Origin: Neocallimastix lanati (nom. inval.)
Lineage: Eukaryota > Neocallimastigomycota > Neocallimastigomycetes > Neocallimastigales > Neocallimastigaceae
NCBI GenBank assembly: GCA_016946835.1
Contig: JACVTC010000330.1
Coordinates: forward strand, 1-44,459
Reading direction: 5' to 3'
Length of the DNA stretch: 44,459 nucleotides
Under the pieces are notes generated by a model that did no database searches, had not been told where the DNA came from, and saw only the letters and a list, made by a program, of their open reading frames with translations. A program made the position numbers and the translations under genes. Positions 34,544-44,459 of the stretch are shown piece after piece; position 1 is the stretch's first letter; every line of letters begins with the position of its first letter.

Positions 34544-34554
34544 ATAACAATTAC
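34544..34554 (+). other. Self-priming primer-binding site of element 5
   Basis: ATAACAATTAC, starting immediately after the LTR, is the exact complement of GTAATTGTTAT at 34382-34392 in the LTR. Eleven bases directly at the LTR border is the Tf1 self-priming geometry. Pairing extends two bases into the LTR end. Confidence 0.83.
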
Positions 34555-34760
34555 CTTTTAAACAAACAAAAATACGTTATAAATCAATAAAAAATATTTA
34601 AAACACGTGACTCTTTTGTGGCTTATTTGTGGCTTGAATCAAGATATTTTTACCAGATATTTTTACCAAGGATTTTTAGAAGCTACCCACTTTTGACACT
34701 ACCGACTTTGGAATACTCACAATTTTAGATTATTGCTACCAGCTTTAGGATATCGCTACC

Positions 34761-34920
34761 AGTTTAAGGAAATATTCAACTCGATTCAGGCTATTCTACC
34801 AGTTTAAGGAAATATTCTACTCGATTCAGGCTATTCTACCAGTTTAAGGAAATATTCAACTCGATTCAGGCTATTCTACCAGTTTAAGGAAATATTCTAC
34901 TCGATTCAGGCTAATTCTAC
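34761..34920 (+). repeat. 40-bp tandem array in the element 5 leader, 4 units
   Basis: AGTTTAAGGAAATATTC recurs at 34761, 34801, 34841 and 34881, a 40-bp period, with CTCGATTCAGGCTATTCTACC completing each unit. Odd and even units differ at one base (CAAC or CTAC). A degenerate half-unit (AGCTTTAGGA at 34741) precedes it. An A-run follows at about 34926-34954. Confidence 0.93.
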
Positions 34921-34922
34921 CA

Positions 34923-34954
<32 letters not shown>

Positions 34955-34957
<3 letters not shown>

Positions 34958-35290
34958 TTACCAGACTCATACCATACCATTTATCATATTGGGACACTTG
35001 TGCAAGACTTTTGAATAAAATTACCAGATTACGTGAGAAATCCATAATATTATTTGGAATTAAATTTTAACCAGTAAGATACTATATTATAATATTCAGT
35101 TTACTCGACGGCACCACTACAATTGGAGAGAGCCAGTTCGACTTTACATACAATATTATAATAGAAATATCTTTTTATTAGAACATCTATTTCAAATATC
35201 ATTATTTAAAATATTCAAAAGTAAATAATAAGTTACAAATTGAACGAAGTTGAAGATTTAATTCAAAAATTCGAAAACCTTGATTTAGAA
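34955..35290 (+). other. Rest of the element 5 leader
   Basis: Ordinary AT-rich sequence up to the first in-frame ATG; no gene or strong structure seen. Confidence 0.6.
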
Positions 35291-38200
35291 ATGAACCAAG
35301 CAAATAATCAAGGCTTCTTAAGAAACACTCAGAAAACAGTAAATGATCCACCACTGTTTTCTGGTATCAAGAGGGAATTCGACGGGTTCCTAACCAGAGC
35401 CGAAATTGCTATAGAATCCAACCCACATGGAATTAATAATGACATCGCAAAAGTCAAATTCATAATTTCTTATTTAATTGGAGAACCTTTAGACTGGGCT
35501 TCGTCTTTGAGACGCAACAATGACGAAATTTTGAATTCCTATGAAAATTTCATTAATGAACTTAGAGCTCGTTATGGTGAAGAAGAAGTTAATACTGTAA
35601 TTGCTAATGGGAAACTTTGTTCAATCCGTCAACATAAGTTTGGCCACGTTAACGATTACATTAATGAATTCAATAAAGTTGCAAGAAACTCAGACTTCAA
35701 CGAGTCTGCAAAAATATACATGTTTATCAAAGGATTACATTATAAAATGAGAGAACATCTTGCCGTGGTCAATCCGAACCCAAACAATTTAAGAGCTTTG
35801 TTTACTGACGTTATTAGCATTGAGAGTTTAACCAAAAGACACAGTATTAATGAATTTTATTTTCATCAATACAATCACCGAAACAACGCTAGTTCCAGTA
35901 CACAACTCACTAATAATGATCCCATGGAAGTTGACCTCTATCGAATCAAGAGAGGTCAAAGGAATACCAACTATTTCCCATCCAACAAGAAATTGTACCA
36001 GGAGAATGTTAACTCTAAGGAAGAAGAAAGAAGAAAAGGTCTTTGCTACTATTGTAAGCAACCAGGGCATCTAAAATTTAATTGCCCGAACAAGAAGAGG
36101 CCCGCTACAGTTAAAATGATCAACAAGAAAGAAAGAAATGATAATATTGCATCTACTAGCTTAAGAAGAATCAGAAGAATCAACAGCCAAGAAGATATTT
36201 TGAAAGTCAGAAAAATTGTTGAAGAGCAAAACTCACTCTTGACCAAGAAAAGTAACATTATTGATTTTTATATCAAAACAAACGATACAGAAGAAGTAAA
36301 GGCAAGAGTTTTGATTGATTCTGGATCAGATCTTAACTTTATTCACCCAGAATTTGCGAAGGCTTTTGGAATCAAAACCCAACAAATTGAAGAACCATTC
36401 CGTGTTACTGGTCTTGGTTACGGAATATCAACAGTTAAAAAGGAAACGGAGAAGTGCATTTTACGTTTAAAAAATCACTTAGAAACCATTCAATTGTATG
36501 TACTCAGAATTCCTGATGTTGATATTATTTTAGGTCTACCTTGGATTGAGAAGCATTCGCCTTATAATTACCACGACGCAAAGAAGATCTCCTTTGGCTC
36601 AGGATTTTGCGCTAGACACTGTAATAACGGTAAAAGAAAAAGAAAGAACAAGATCAAGAACAAGAAAAAGAACAAAGGAAAAGAATCTGCTACCGACTTG
36701 GAAGAAAATAAAATTATTGAAGACTCAAGAAAAAGAAAATCTTTCTTTGACTCCGATTCCGAATCTGATTCTGAAGAAGAAATTTCTATTCGTGGCCGCC
36801 GAACTCGTATTAGAACTTGTACTGAATTTATTAATAGTGATAGCGATAGTGATATTAATGATACTTTTATGTTAGATAATTTTAGTGATAGCATTAGTGA
36901 TAGCGATAATTTTAGTGATAGTGATGATATTATTGTTATGAATTGTGATAGTAAAATTAGTAAAAATAGTTTAAAGATCTTAAAGAAAATTTGTGAATCA
37001 AGTAAATGTAAGAAATTAAATGTAATTGAAAAATGTAATAATGAAAATAATAATTTAAATAAAGATGATGAAAAGGTCGAAGTACCTGAAATCTATTTGA
37101 TGTTTAAAGAAGTGTTTAATGAAAATAATTGTAATGTGTTACCTCCGCATCGTAATTATGATTGTGAGATTAAATTAAAAGATAATTGTAGTTTGTTTTA
37201 TGGACCGTTGTATCCTTTAACTGAGACGGAGAGAGAAGAATTAAAGAAATATTTAGAAGAAAATTTAAAAAAGGGTTTTATTAGAAAATCTTCTTCTCCC
37301 GCTGGAGCACCTATTTTATTTGTTAGAAAAAAGGATGGTACATATAGATTAGTTATTGATTATAGAAAATTAAATGAAATGACCATCCGTAACTCTTACC
37401 CTCTTCCTTTAATTAGTGAATTGTTGGATAGAGTTAAAGGTGCTAAATATTTTACTAAGTTAGATTTAAAATCTGCCTATAACTTAGTAAGAATTAAAGA
37501 AGGTGACGAGTACAAAACTGCCTTTCGCACAAGATATGGGCACTTTGAATATCTCGTTATGCCTTTTGGGCTTAAGAATGCCCCTGCTACATTCCAACAT
37601 TTTATAAATGATGTTCTCAGTGATTACTTAGATGATTTTGTAATCTCTTATATTGATGACATTTTAATTTATTCTAATACTTTAGAAGAACATCATGTAC
37701 ATGTCAAGAAAGTTTTAAGAAAATTGTTAGAGAATCATTTAGTTGTTAAATTAGAAAAGTGTGAATTTGATGTAACTGAAACTACTTTTCTTGGTTATGT
37801 TTTATCAAGAGATGGAATTAAAATGGATAAAGAAAAAGTTAAAGCAATTTTAGATTGGCCTGCTCCAACAAACATTAAAGAAATTCAATCGTTTATTGGA
37901 CTTTGTAATTATTACAGAATTTTTATTAAAGACTTTGCGAAAATTGCAAATCCTCTCCACAAATTAACTAGAAAAAATGTTCCTTTTAATTGGAGTTCTG
38001 AACAACAAAAAGCGTTTGATACTTTAAAAGAATTATTTACTACTGCTCCTATTTTGAAACATCCTGATAGCAACAAACAATTCATTGTTGAAACTGATGC
38101 TAGTAATTTTGCTGTTGGTGCAATTCTTTCTCAGGAATTTGATGGGCATTTGCATCCAATTGCTTTTATTTCTACTAGCTTAACTAAATCCCAAAGAAAT

Positions 38201-40061
38201 TACCCTATCTATGACAAAGAACTTCTTGCTATTAAAGTTGCATTGGAAGGATGGAGACATTACTTAGAAGGAGCTCGCCATCAGTTTATTATTTATACTG
38301 ATCATAAAAATTTAACCTTTCCTCGAAAACCCGAACTCCTTTCCCAACGTCAAATCCGTTGGTATGAATTCTTATCTAGATTTGATTTTAAACTAATTTA
38401 CAGAGCTGGTAAAAAGTCAGGTAAACCAGATATTTTATCAAGACGTAGTGATCATTTATTTGCTAGTGTTCGTCCTATTTCATGCGTTATTAATTCATGT
38501 AGTTTTAAGAATGATTCTTTAATCTCCTCTATTCATGATTCTCTAGCTAATGATGAATTCTATTGCAAAATAACTGAATTTCTTAAAAATGATAAATCAA
38601 AAGATCCCCCTTTTAGTAAAATCGATAAATTTTCTCTTGACAAAAATGGTTATTTACTTTTTGAAAATTTAATTTATGTTCCCAATAAAATTAGAATAAG
38701 AGTTTTAGAACTCCATCATGACTCTATTTCTGCTGGTCATTTTGGAATTAATAAAACTATTGAACTTATTTCTCGGTAATTTCTGGTGGCCTAAATTACA
38801 AAAAGATGTTAAAATGTTTATTAAATCTTGTGAAATTTGTTCAAAATCCAAAATCCCAAGACATAAGCCATATGGTTTACTTTCTCCACTTTCTACACCC
38901 AATAGAGCCTGGTCTGCTATCTCTATGGATTTTATTGTTGAACTTCCGAAATCCAAAGATATGACCACTATAATGGTTGTTGTGGATCGCTTAACTAAAA
39001 TGGCTCATTTTATACCATTTAGATGTCTTCCTACTGCTTTTATTGCTGCTGATTCTTTCATTGCTAATATTTTTAAACTTCATGGTTTCCCCGATTCTAT
39101 TATTTCTGATCGTGGTTCTCAATTTACCTCTGATTTTTGGAATCGTCTTTGCTCTCTTTTAAATATTAAGCATTCTTTTTCTACTGCTAATCACCCGCAG
39201 ACTGATGGTCAAACGGAAAGGGTGAACTCGATATTGGAACAATATCTTCGTTGTTTCATTAACGAAAAACAAAATAATTGGTTTGATTTATTACCTTTTG
39301 CAGAATTTTCTTATAACAATACTTTACAACAATCAATAAATCAATCACCATTTTTTGCAAATTATGGATTTAATCCAAAGTTTAATCCTGAGATTCCTTC
39401 AAACGAGAATCCACATAGAGCTGAAAAAAGAATATTGAATATTAACGAAAACATAAAGTTTTTAAAAGAAAATTTAGAACAAGCGAAAAAGACTTATAAA
39501 AAATATGCAGATTTAAAAAGAATGGATTCTCCTGATTTTAAAGTAGGAAATAAAGTTTATCTTTTAAAGGGTAATACAACAAAGAAAAATAAAAAATTAT
39601 CTGATCAACTAATAGGACCCTTTGAAATCATTAGAAAAGTTAGTGATTTAGCGTATGAACTTAAACTTCCTAATAATATGCGCTGTCACCCTGTATTCCA
39701 TGTTTCGCTCCTCGAACCTTACTATGAAAATGAATTCCCAAACAGAAGAAATACTCGTAGAAGAAATATTAATCTTACTACGGATACAATTAATAGAAGT
39801 CCTGAAAGAATAATTAAAATGAAAACTTTTAACAATAAAAATCGTTACTTGATTAAATGGAAAGGATGCGATTCTAATGAAAATACTTGGATCGATGAAG
39901 ATCAAATTTTTGATAAACAATTAATACAAGAATACTATAGAAAAGAAAAGAAGAATAAATCTTCGAATATTAACAATGAATTTTGCCAACTACTTGAAGA
40001 TTCGAACGAGTACTATGTTAGGCATAAATATCAACCTTTTGTGATCGATCTTCCTTCCTAA
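35291..40061 (+). pseudogene. Element 5 Gag-Pol polyprotein with chromodomain, broken by a 1-bp insertion
   Basis: The frame is open from a TTG at 35240; the first in-frame ATG is at 35291. Numbered from 35240: Gag capsid-like domain; zinc knuckle CYYCKQPGHLKFNC at 269-282; protease LIDSGSDLN (D360); a long Ser/Asp/Glu and Lys-rich linker (about 470-600) unusual for the family; RT with YIDD at 804-807; RNase H (ETDASNFAVGA, TDHKNL, PDILSRR); the integrase finger begins. At 38777 one extra T after TTTCTCGG creates TAA and shifts the frame. The rest (FWWPKLQKDV, MDFIVELP, SDRGSQFT, TERVNSI, GPFEIIRKV, then a chromodomain with YLIKWKG) continues in the next frame to 40061. Apart from this single break it looks complete. 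Confidence 0.93.
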
Positions 40062-40098
40062 AGTTAATCTCGCAGGAGCTCGACTTAAAGGGCGAGAT
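40062..40098 (+). other. Polypurine tract of element 5
   Basis: AAAGGGCGAGAT directly precedes the 3' LTR start TGTAAAG at 40099. It is a purine-rich tract in the expected place, just after the end of pol. Confidence 0.75.
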
Positions 40099-40869
40099 TG
40101 TAAAGATATTATTAATATCTTTAAATAATTTTAATTAAATTTAATCATAAATTTAAGTAAAATTAAAATAAATTTATTTGAAATCACGTGTATAAAATTA
40201 TTGAAAATATTTTTAACATAATTTCGATTTTTTCCCAATCATACTAATAAATTAAAAATTTCTCTTGTGAAACTAGTATTTGAAAATCATTTCTTTTTAT
40301 GTAATTTAATTTAAATAATAAGAGTTAAGGTTTTTCACAAGATAAATTAACAACATGAAACTATGCAATTAGTCATGTTGAAACTTACGGCATTTTATGC
40401 TAAATTTATATTAAATAATTATGACAACTTTTATATTATTTTTAAATAGAAAATATATAATAAATTTACTAATAATATTTAAATAATAAATAAATAATAA
40501 ATGAACTCAATTAGAATTGATTATATTTATTTTAGTTATTAATTATAATTCTCTTTATTTAGTAATAGTTAATTATTTATTATTAGTTTAGGTTAGTATT
40601 GTTTTTAAATAAATAGCTAGATAATATAATTCAATAGGAATTATATATTATGAATGTAATAAGATAAAAATATAAATAGTTATCAAATTTCATGTATTTT
40701 AATCGATGTAATTGTTATTAACGATTTCTTGTTAATAACACTTTAAAATAAATAAAGATTTTAATAATTAAAAAATTAATAAAACTTGTTCTTTAAAACT
40801 ATTATTTTGTGTTTTAGTGTTATTATTGAAGTGTTGATTTATAATCTATTTTTTTACCAAAACTTTATA
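40099..40869 (+). repeat. 3' LTR of element 5
   Basis: 771 bp, matching 33773-34543 with at least one base difference (AACAACATG against AAAAACATG). It is followed by the target duplication AGGAT and the resumed leader of element 4. Confidence 0.94.
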
Positions 40870-40980
40870 AGGATTAACGACTTACTTGTTTATCAATATA
40901 AAATAAAAAAAAAATTAAAAAAAAATCTATGTTATTTACTATTATTTCTATTTAATTCCCCGATATCTCCACCATATAAA
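40870..40980 (-). other. Resumed leader and primer site of element 4
   Basis: It corresponds to 21611-21718 of element 2. The primer site TGGTGGAGATATCGGGG lies on the minus strand at 40974-40958, six bases inside the LTR. Confidence 0.85.
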
Positions 40981-41282
40981 TGTTAAGGTTTTAGAGAATT
41001 AAATAAAAATAAAGTAAAGAAACACAAATTTTATTTTTTTATTTATTATTTTTATTTATAAATTTATTTGATTTTATTCGATGATTTTTTAAAAATTGGT
41101 AGCAAAATTTACAACTATTTATACTTTTTTTCAAGGCATAAAAGTTGTTCTTGCCACTAAATTACATTTTATTTATTTATTTTTTTTTTTATAAAAACTA
41201 TTAAATTTAAATTGAATTTTATAATCAATTATATAAAATTTAATTATAACAATATAAATAAAATACATTTATAATATTAATA

Positions 41283-41324
<42 letters not shown>

Positions 41325-41811
41325 TATCTAAAATATTACTAATAAGAATTTATTTAATTGGCTATAATTTTTATTACAATCTGTTAAAATATTCAAATAG
41401 AAATAAAAATAATATTCTAATATAAAGGTTTTTAATAAAATAAAATATTTTTCAATATAAAATAAAACATTTCGATATAAAATTTTATAATAAAAGTTAA
41501 AATATAATATATAAATTTTTAATTATCAATATATAAAAATATTATTAATACAAATTTTCATTATTAATATAAAAATAAAAAAAAATAAGATTTATTATTA
41601 ATATTGCTAATATAAGTTTTAAATATATAAAAATATTACTATTAATATAAGATTTAATATAAAAATATAAAGTTTAATATAATTTTTGATTTAATTTTTG
41701 ATCTTTGGATTTAAAAATTTATTAAAGTACAAAAATAATAATGTACACATAATGTATTAGAAATAAATCGTAGATTTAATTAAGAATGCATTATTTAGTA
41801 CATTCTTATCA
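40981..41811 (-). repeat. 5' LTR of element 4
   Basis: 831 bp, same family as the element 2 LTRs, with a shorter T-run (about 41287-41319). TATAAATAG on the minus strand is at 41115-41123. The outer end CTTATCA abuts the partial LTR at 41812. Confidence 0.92.
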
Positions 41812-42372
41812 CATAACTAGTAAATTAGTAACTATGGTTCAATGGTAAGTTACCATAACCATCGGGCTGAACCCTTAGGTTTGGACACCCACTCTTTCCA
41901 AATTTTAATAACTTTTTATTTATTATAACTAGAATATTAAAGAAATTACTAGTGTTTATCGGTTAAACAATTGAACCGATAAAACTAGAAAAATCTATTT
42001 TATTAATATTTTTATCATTTTTTATCTAAGATTCATTTTCTAGAAAGAAAACTTGTTTTCTTTAATTTTCTTTAATTTTCTTTTATTTCTAATAATTACT
42101 AATAACAACTGATAACTTAAAATAATTGATTTTCCTGAAAAACTATAAATAGGTGTAAAATTTCATAATAAAACATTTTTACTTGTGCTTTTATTAATTA
42201 ATTTTAAAGTAATTTAAAATATTACAATGATTAATTAATAAAATAATAATTTATATTTTTTACTAATAAAAAAAACTTATTTAATAAAACATATTTTGAA
42301 TTACTTTAGTGTCGAGAACCTTTTGTGTAAAAAACCTTATAACAATCTTAAGTAACATTAAGATTTGTTACA
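41812..42372 (+). repeat. Partial LTR related to element 3 (family 6), 5' end missing
   Basis: It shares with the element 3 LTR the ACTATAAATAGG promoter box, the following GTGYTTTTATTAATTA segment, the general order of blocks and an end of the type ...TTGTTACA. It is clearly diverged. A tRNA-like block lies near its start. The first 10-20 bases expected from TGTAAC are absent, replaced by the LTR of element 4. It ends at CA 42372 against copia protease sequence. No internal region is present, so it is a solo LTR or the remnant of a larger element. Confidence 0.8.
41828..41911 (+). promoter_or_regulatory. Diverged tRNA-like block in the family 6 LTR
   Basis: TGGTTCAATGG (41835-41845) resembles an A-box and GGTTTGGACAC (41878-41888) a weakened B-box, again 43 bp apart as in element 3. 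ATGGTAA/TTACCAT forms a perfect stem. TTTT follows near 41908. The LTR of element 4 ends 16 bp upstream of the block. Confidence 0.5.
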
Positions 42373-42700
42373 GTGATAAATTTGTTGTTGACAGTTTTGG
42401 TATCATCTAAGTCTTTTTCTTCTTTTGTTAAATTTAATGAGGTACCGCTGTCAATAATCCATCTTGTTGGTTCTTTCTTTGATTAAATGTAGGAGTATCG
42501 TTGGGAACAGCATTAACATTAATATTTCCTGAAAATCCAGTGAAAATTTCATCTTCGCTAGGTTCATCAGAATCTTCTAAATCAGTAGTATTTTTAATTC
42601 CTTCTATATTATTGGAACGATATTTTTGTTTTTTGAATTGTTTCTTGTTGTGTTGCTTCTTTCTTGGTGTCTGATGTTTTCATTTGAAGGATTTTTATTA
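42373..42700 (-). pseudogene. Copia element C: start of protease and gag-protease linker, decayed
   Basis: At 42480-42373 the minus strand encodes TRWIIDSGTSLNLTK, the active site of Ty1/copia aspartic protease (DSG), followed by about 20 further residues before the LTR border at 42373. Upstream (42480-42700) the linker is out of frame, with at least one TAA. It must join the fragment that begins at 5327; the part between is missing. Confidence 0.85.
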
Positions 42701-43867
42701 TTTCTTCTATCTTTTTCTTCTAGGATTTAAAAAACATTCATCGGTAGTGTGTCCGTGTTTATGGCAAATGTGACAATATTTTTCTTTTTCTTTATCTTTA
42801 TCAGAGTCATTTTTAAATTTATATGGTAATTTACCATTTCTAACTCTATTAACCGAAAGCTCTTGTGTAGTTTCGTTGCTATAGTCAATTTTCTTTATGT
42901 CTTTGTATTTTTTAATAAAAACACTAGTCAAGGCTATCCGTTCTTTTAATTCTTCAAAGGTTTTAAATTCGACTAAAAGTACTGGAGGAACTCCAAATTT
43001 AACAATTTCTTCAGCTGAAAGTAAAATTTTAGTTTCTTCGTCTAATTTTGTTTTTTCACATCTTTTGATTCCTTATCGTGGAAGTTGAAACAAGTAATTT
43101 AATTTGTCTATATAGAGTTTTATATCGTTATTTTCGACCTCTAGTTTCTTGATTTGGTATTCAATTTGATATAATTTTGAAGGTCCAACCTGCAAGAAGT
43201 AACTTTCTAATCTTATAATCATTTCATAGGCGGTTTCACATCCTTCAATAAGTTCGGCGGTAGTTGAATCTAAGCTGCTTTCGATGATGGTTTGGGTCGC
43301 ACAGTCTTCTTTGATTTCATCATCATCCATTTTTGTAATATCTATGTCATTTTTGATGCAGTCAATAAGATCTAATGCCGTTAAGTGACGTTTGAGAGCT
43401 CTATACCATCTTGGAAAGTTTTCTGTAGTTAATTTAAAATTTTGATAATTAAAAACCGATTTATTTGTCATATCTGACTTCTTTCTTCTCATGAGTTTTT
43501 CGTTGACTCTGTTTAATCTTTTAATAAAATTCTTTGTGTTTCTATCTAAGATTGAGGATTGTTTGTTGATATTTTCTTCTAAGTCATTTAAATTTTCTTC
43601 AATGTGTTTTCTTTTGACTTGAAATATTATTTGTTTGTTTACATTTTCTTCAAAGTCTTTCAAAAAATTAAAATCATCATTTTCGTAATCTTGAATTTCA
43701 TGTTCTTCACTTTCATAATTATAGTTTTGTGAAGTTGATGATTCTTTAGATTTTCCTGAATTTTTAGATTTGTCAGTTCCATTTTGGAATTTAGAATTTT
43801 GAATTTTAATTAATTTTAAAAAAAAAATTTTAAATTTTGAAATTTTTAATTTGAAATCTAATTTCAA
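42701..43867 (-). pseudogene. gag: Copia element C: Gag, frameshifted
   Basis: Two fragments in different frames. From 43867 down to 43073: a Lys/Asn/Glu-rich N-terminus, then the copia Gag core with TTENFPRWYRALKRHLTALD and ETAYEMIIRLESYF. The frame breaks near 43075 (LFQLPR then stop) and continues in another frame to 42707 with ILLSAEEIVKFGVPP, ending in a zinc knuckle CHICHKHGHTTDEC (CX2CX4HX4C). The long frame has no ATG at its start. This is the 5' part of the element whose pol lies at 1217-5327. Confidence 0.88.
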
Positions 43868-43957
43868 AAATTTTGAATTTGTAAATTTTTAAATTATTTA
43901 TTTAATATTTTAATTATAACAAGCTTGTTTAATTTAATTTTTGTATTTTATAGCTAA

Positions 43958-43987
43958 TAGCTCATTAGGTAAGTGAGACTCTTAATC
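43958..43987 (+). other. Possible half-tRNA primer-binding site of copia element C (tRNA-Lys-like)
   Basis: The plus strand reads TAGCTCATTAGG then TAAGTGAGACTCTTAATC, which matches the D-arm start and the complete anticodon arm of tRNA-Lys(CUU), with about three bases missing between. The element strand is therefore complementary to the 5' half of this tRNA, ending in the anticodon loop. It is directly followed by TGTTAAG, read on the element strand as an LTR end ...CTTAACA. The T-arm and acceptor 3' half are absent, so it is not a tRNA gene. Confidence 0.5.
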
Positions 43988-44459
43988 TGTTAAGAATGAG
44001 AAAAGTATATGTGTTTTTTTATAATAAACTTTATTTAATTTTTGTATTTATTTAATACATAAATTTTATTAATTTTAAGAACTCATTTTTTTTAAGATAA
44101 TAAAAATAATTATTTTTTATAGTAAAAATTGAATGTGGTTCATTCGCCAATTTTTAAAATACAAATTTTCAATACGCCATTTATTTTTAATGGCTTGTAA
44201 AATTTTTGTTAACGCCATAAAAAAATTATAATACAATTAATTTTAAAATAAATAAATGTATAAATTAATAAATAAATAGATAAATAAATAAGAATATAAT
44301 TAGTAGAATATGAATATATAAAGTACAGATTGAATAAAATAAAATAATATAAAATAAAATAAAATAAATAGTAGAATATGAATATAAAGTACATATTTAA
44401 TAAGATAAAATAAAATAAATAGTAGAATATGAATATAAGTACATATTTAATAAAATAAA
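43988..44459 (-). repeat. Putative 5' LTR part of copia element C, with AT tandem repeats at the window end
   Basis: On the minus strand this ends CTTAACA next to the primer-like site, so it should be the inner end of the 5' LTR; the outer end lies outside the window. GCCATT/AATGGC forms a short hairpin near 44175. Imperfect repeats containing TAGTAGAATATGAATATA start at 44301, 44369 and 44420. I could not align it with the putative 3' LTR, so the call is tentative. No gene. Confidence 0.4.

Larger units (their letters stand above)
33773..40869 (+). mobile_element. Element 5: chromodomain Ty3/gypsy retrotransposon, one frameshift
   Basis: Two 771-bp LTRs (33773-34543 and 40099-40869) enclose a self-priming site, a leader with a 40-bp array, a gag-pol frame and a polypurine tract. 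AGGAT at 33768-33772 and 40870-40874 is the target duplication, and the uninterrupted target is seen in element 2 near 21610 (CAAAGGATTAACG). The LTRs differ by at least one base. The insertion is younger than element 4. Confidence 0.95.
28103..41811 (-). mobile_element. Element 4: truncated near-copy of element 2, itself interrupted by element 5
   Basis: The minus-strand sequence runs from a 5' LTR (40981-41811) through primer site, leader, gag and most of pol to 28103, where it stops at the 3' LTR of element 3. The end of pol, the polypurine tract and the 3' LTR are not on the other side of element 3, so they were lost. Element 5 splits the leader at 33773-40869. The coding part is nearly identical to element 2. 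Confidence 0.9.

Noticed and set aside
36049-36894. Minus-strand frames inside element 5
   Set aside because: They are shadows of the gag-pol frame on the other strand, with no family motif.
38718-38776. ATG at 38718 as start of a separate integrase gene in element 5
   Set aside because: It is out of frame with the integrase finger encoded there; the second fragment is real only after the extra T at 38777.
43951-43995. Functional tRNA-Lys gene
   Set aside because: Only the D-arm start and anticodon arm are present; no T-arm or 3' acceptor half follows, and part of the D-arm is missing.

Overview
The window is a nest of LTR retrotransposons in very AT-rich eukaryotic DNA. I see no convincing host gene, rRNA, canonical tRNA or CRISPR. 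The extreme AT content, long A/T homopolymers, Asn- and Asp-rich proteins, Ty1/copia plus Ty3/gypsy elements, and chromodomain gypsy elements with Tf1-like self-priming suggest a fungus. An early-diverging AT-rich lineage such as the anaerobic gut fungi would fit, but that is inference; the sequence does not prove the host.

Layout. The outermost unit is an old, broken Ty1/copia element on the minus strand (element C). Its primer site, gag and protease start lie at 42373-43987; its integrase, RT, RNase H and polypurine tract lie at 1197-5327. Everything between was inserted into it. (1) Element 1, minus-strand gypsy, 5346-14480, apparently intact. (2) Element 2, minus-strand gypsy of a related family, 14485-22598, apparently intact. 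(3) Element 3, plus-strand chromodomain gypsy: its 5' LTR is split by elements 1 and 2 (5328-5345 plus 22599-23184), followed by one long ORF lacking reverse transcriptase and RNase H, and a 3' LTR at 27503-28102. (4) Element 4, minus strand, a near-copy of element 2, cut at 28103 and reaching its 5' LTR at 40981-41811. (5) Element 5, plus-strand chromodomain gypsy, 33773-40869, inserted in the leader of element 4 with target duplication AGGAT and carrying one frameshift. (6) A partial LTR related to that of element 3, 41812-42372, bordering the copia gag side.

How the parts work. Elements 1, 2 and 4 have separate gag and pol joined by a -1 frameshift signal (TTTAAAY heptamer plus stem-loop), a CCA-type tRNA primer site and a protease with DSC in place of DSG. 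Elements 3 and 5 have a single gag-pol frame, an 11-nt self-priming site complementary to the predicted mRNA 5' end, and a C-terminal chromodomain. Three unrelated leaders (elements 2/4, 3 and 5) each carry a tandem array with the same 40-bp period.

Most notable signals. LTRs of the element 3 family carry a tRNA-like block with A-box and B-box matches 43 bp apart, and all three minus-strand gypsy elements sit 14-16 bp upstream of such a block, the position where Ty3 integrates at true tRNA genes. Element 3 encodes protease, integrase and chromodomain but no RT. The flanks of element 3 and of the copia halves do not match, which suggests recombination between two element 3 copies.
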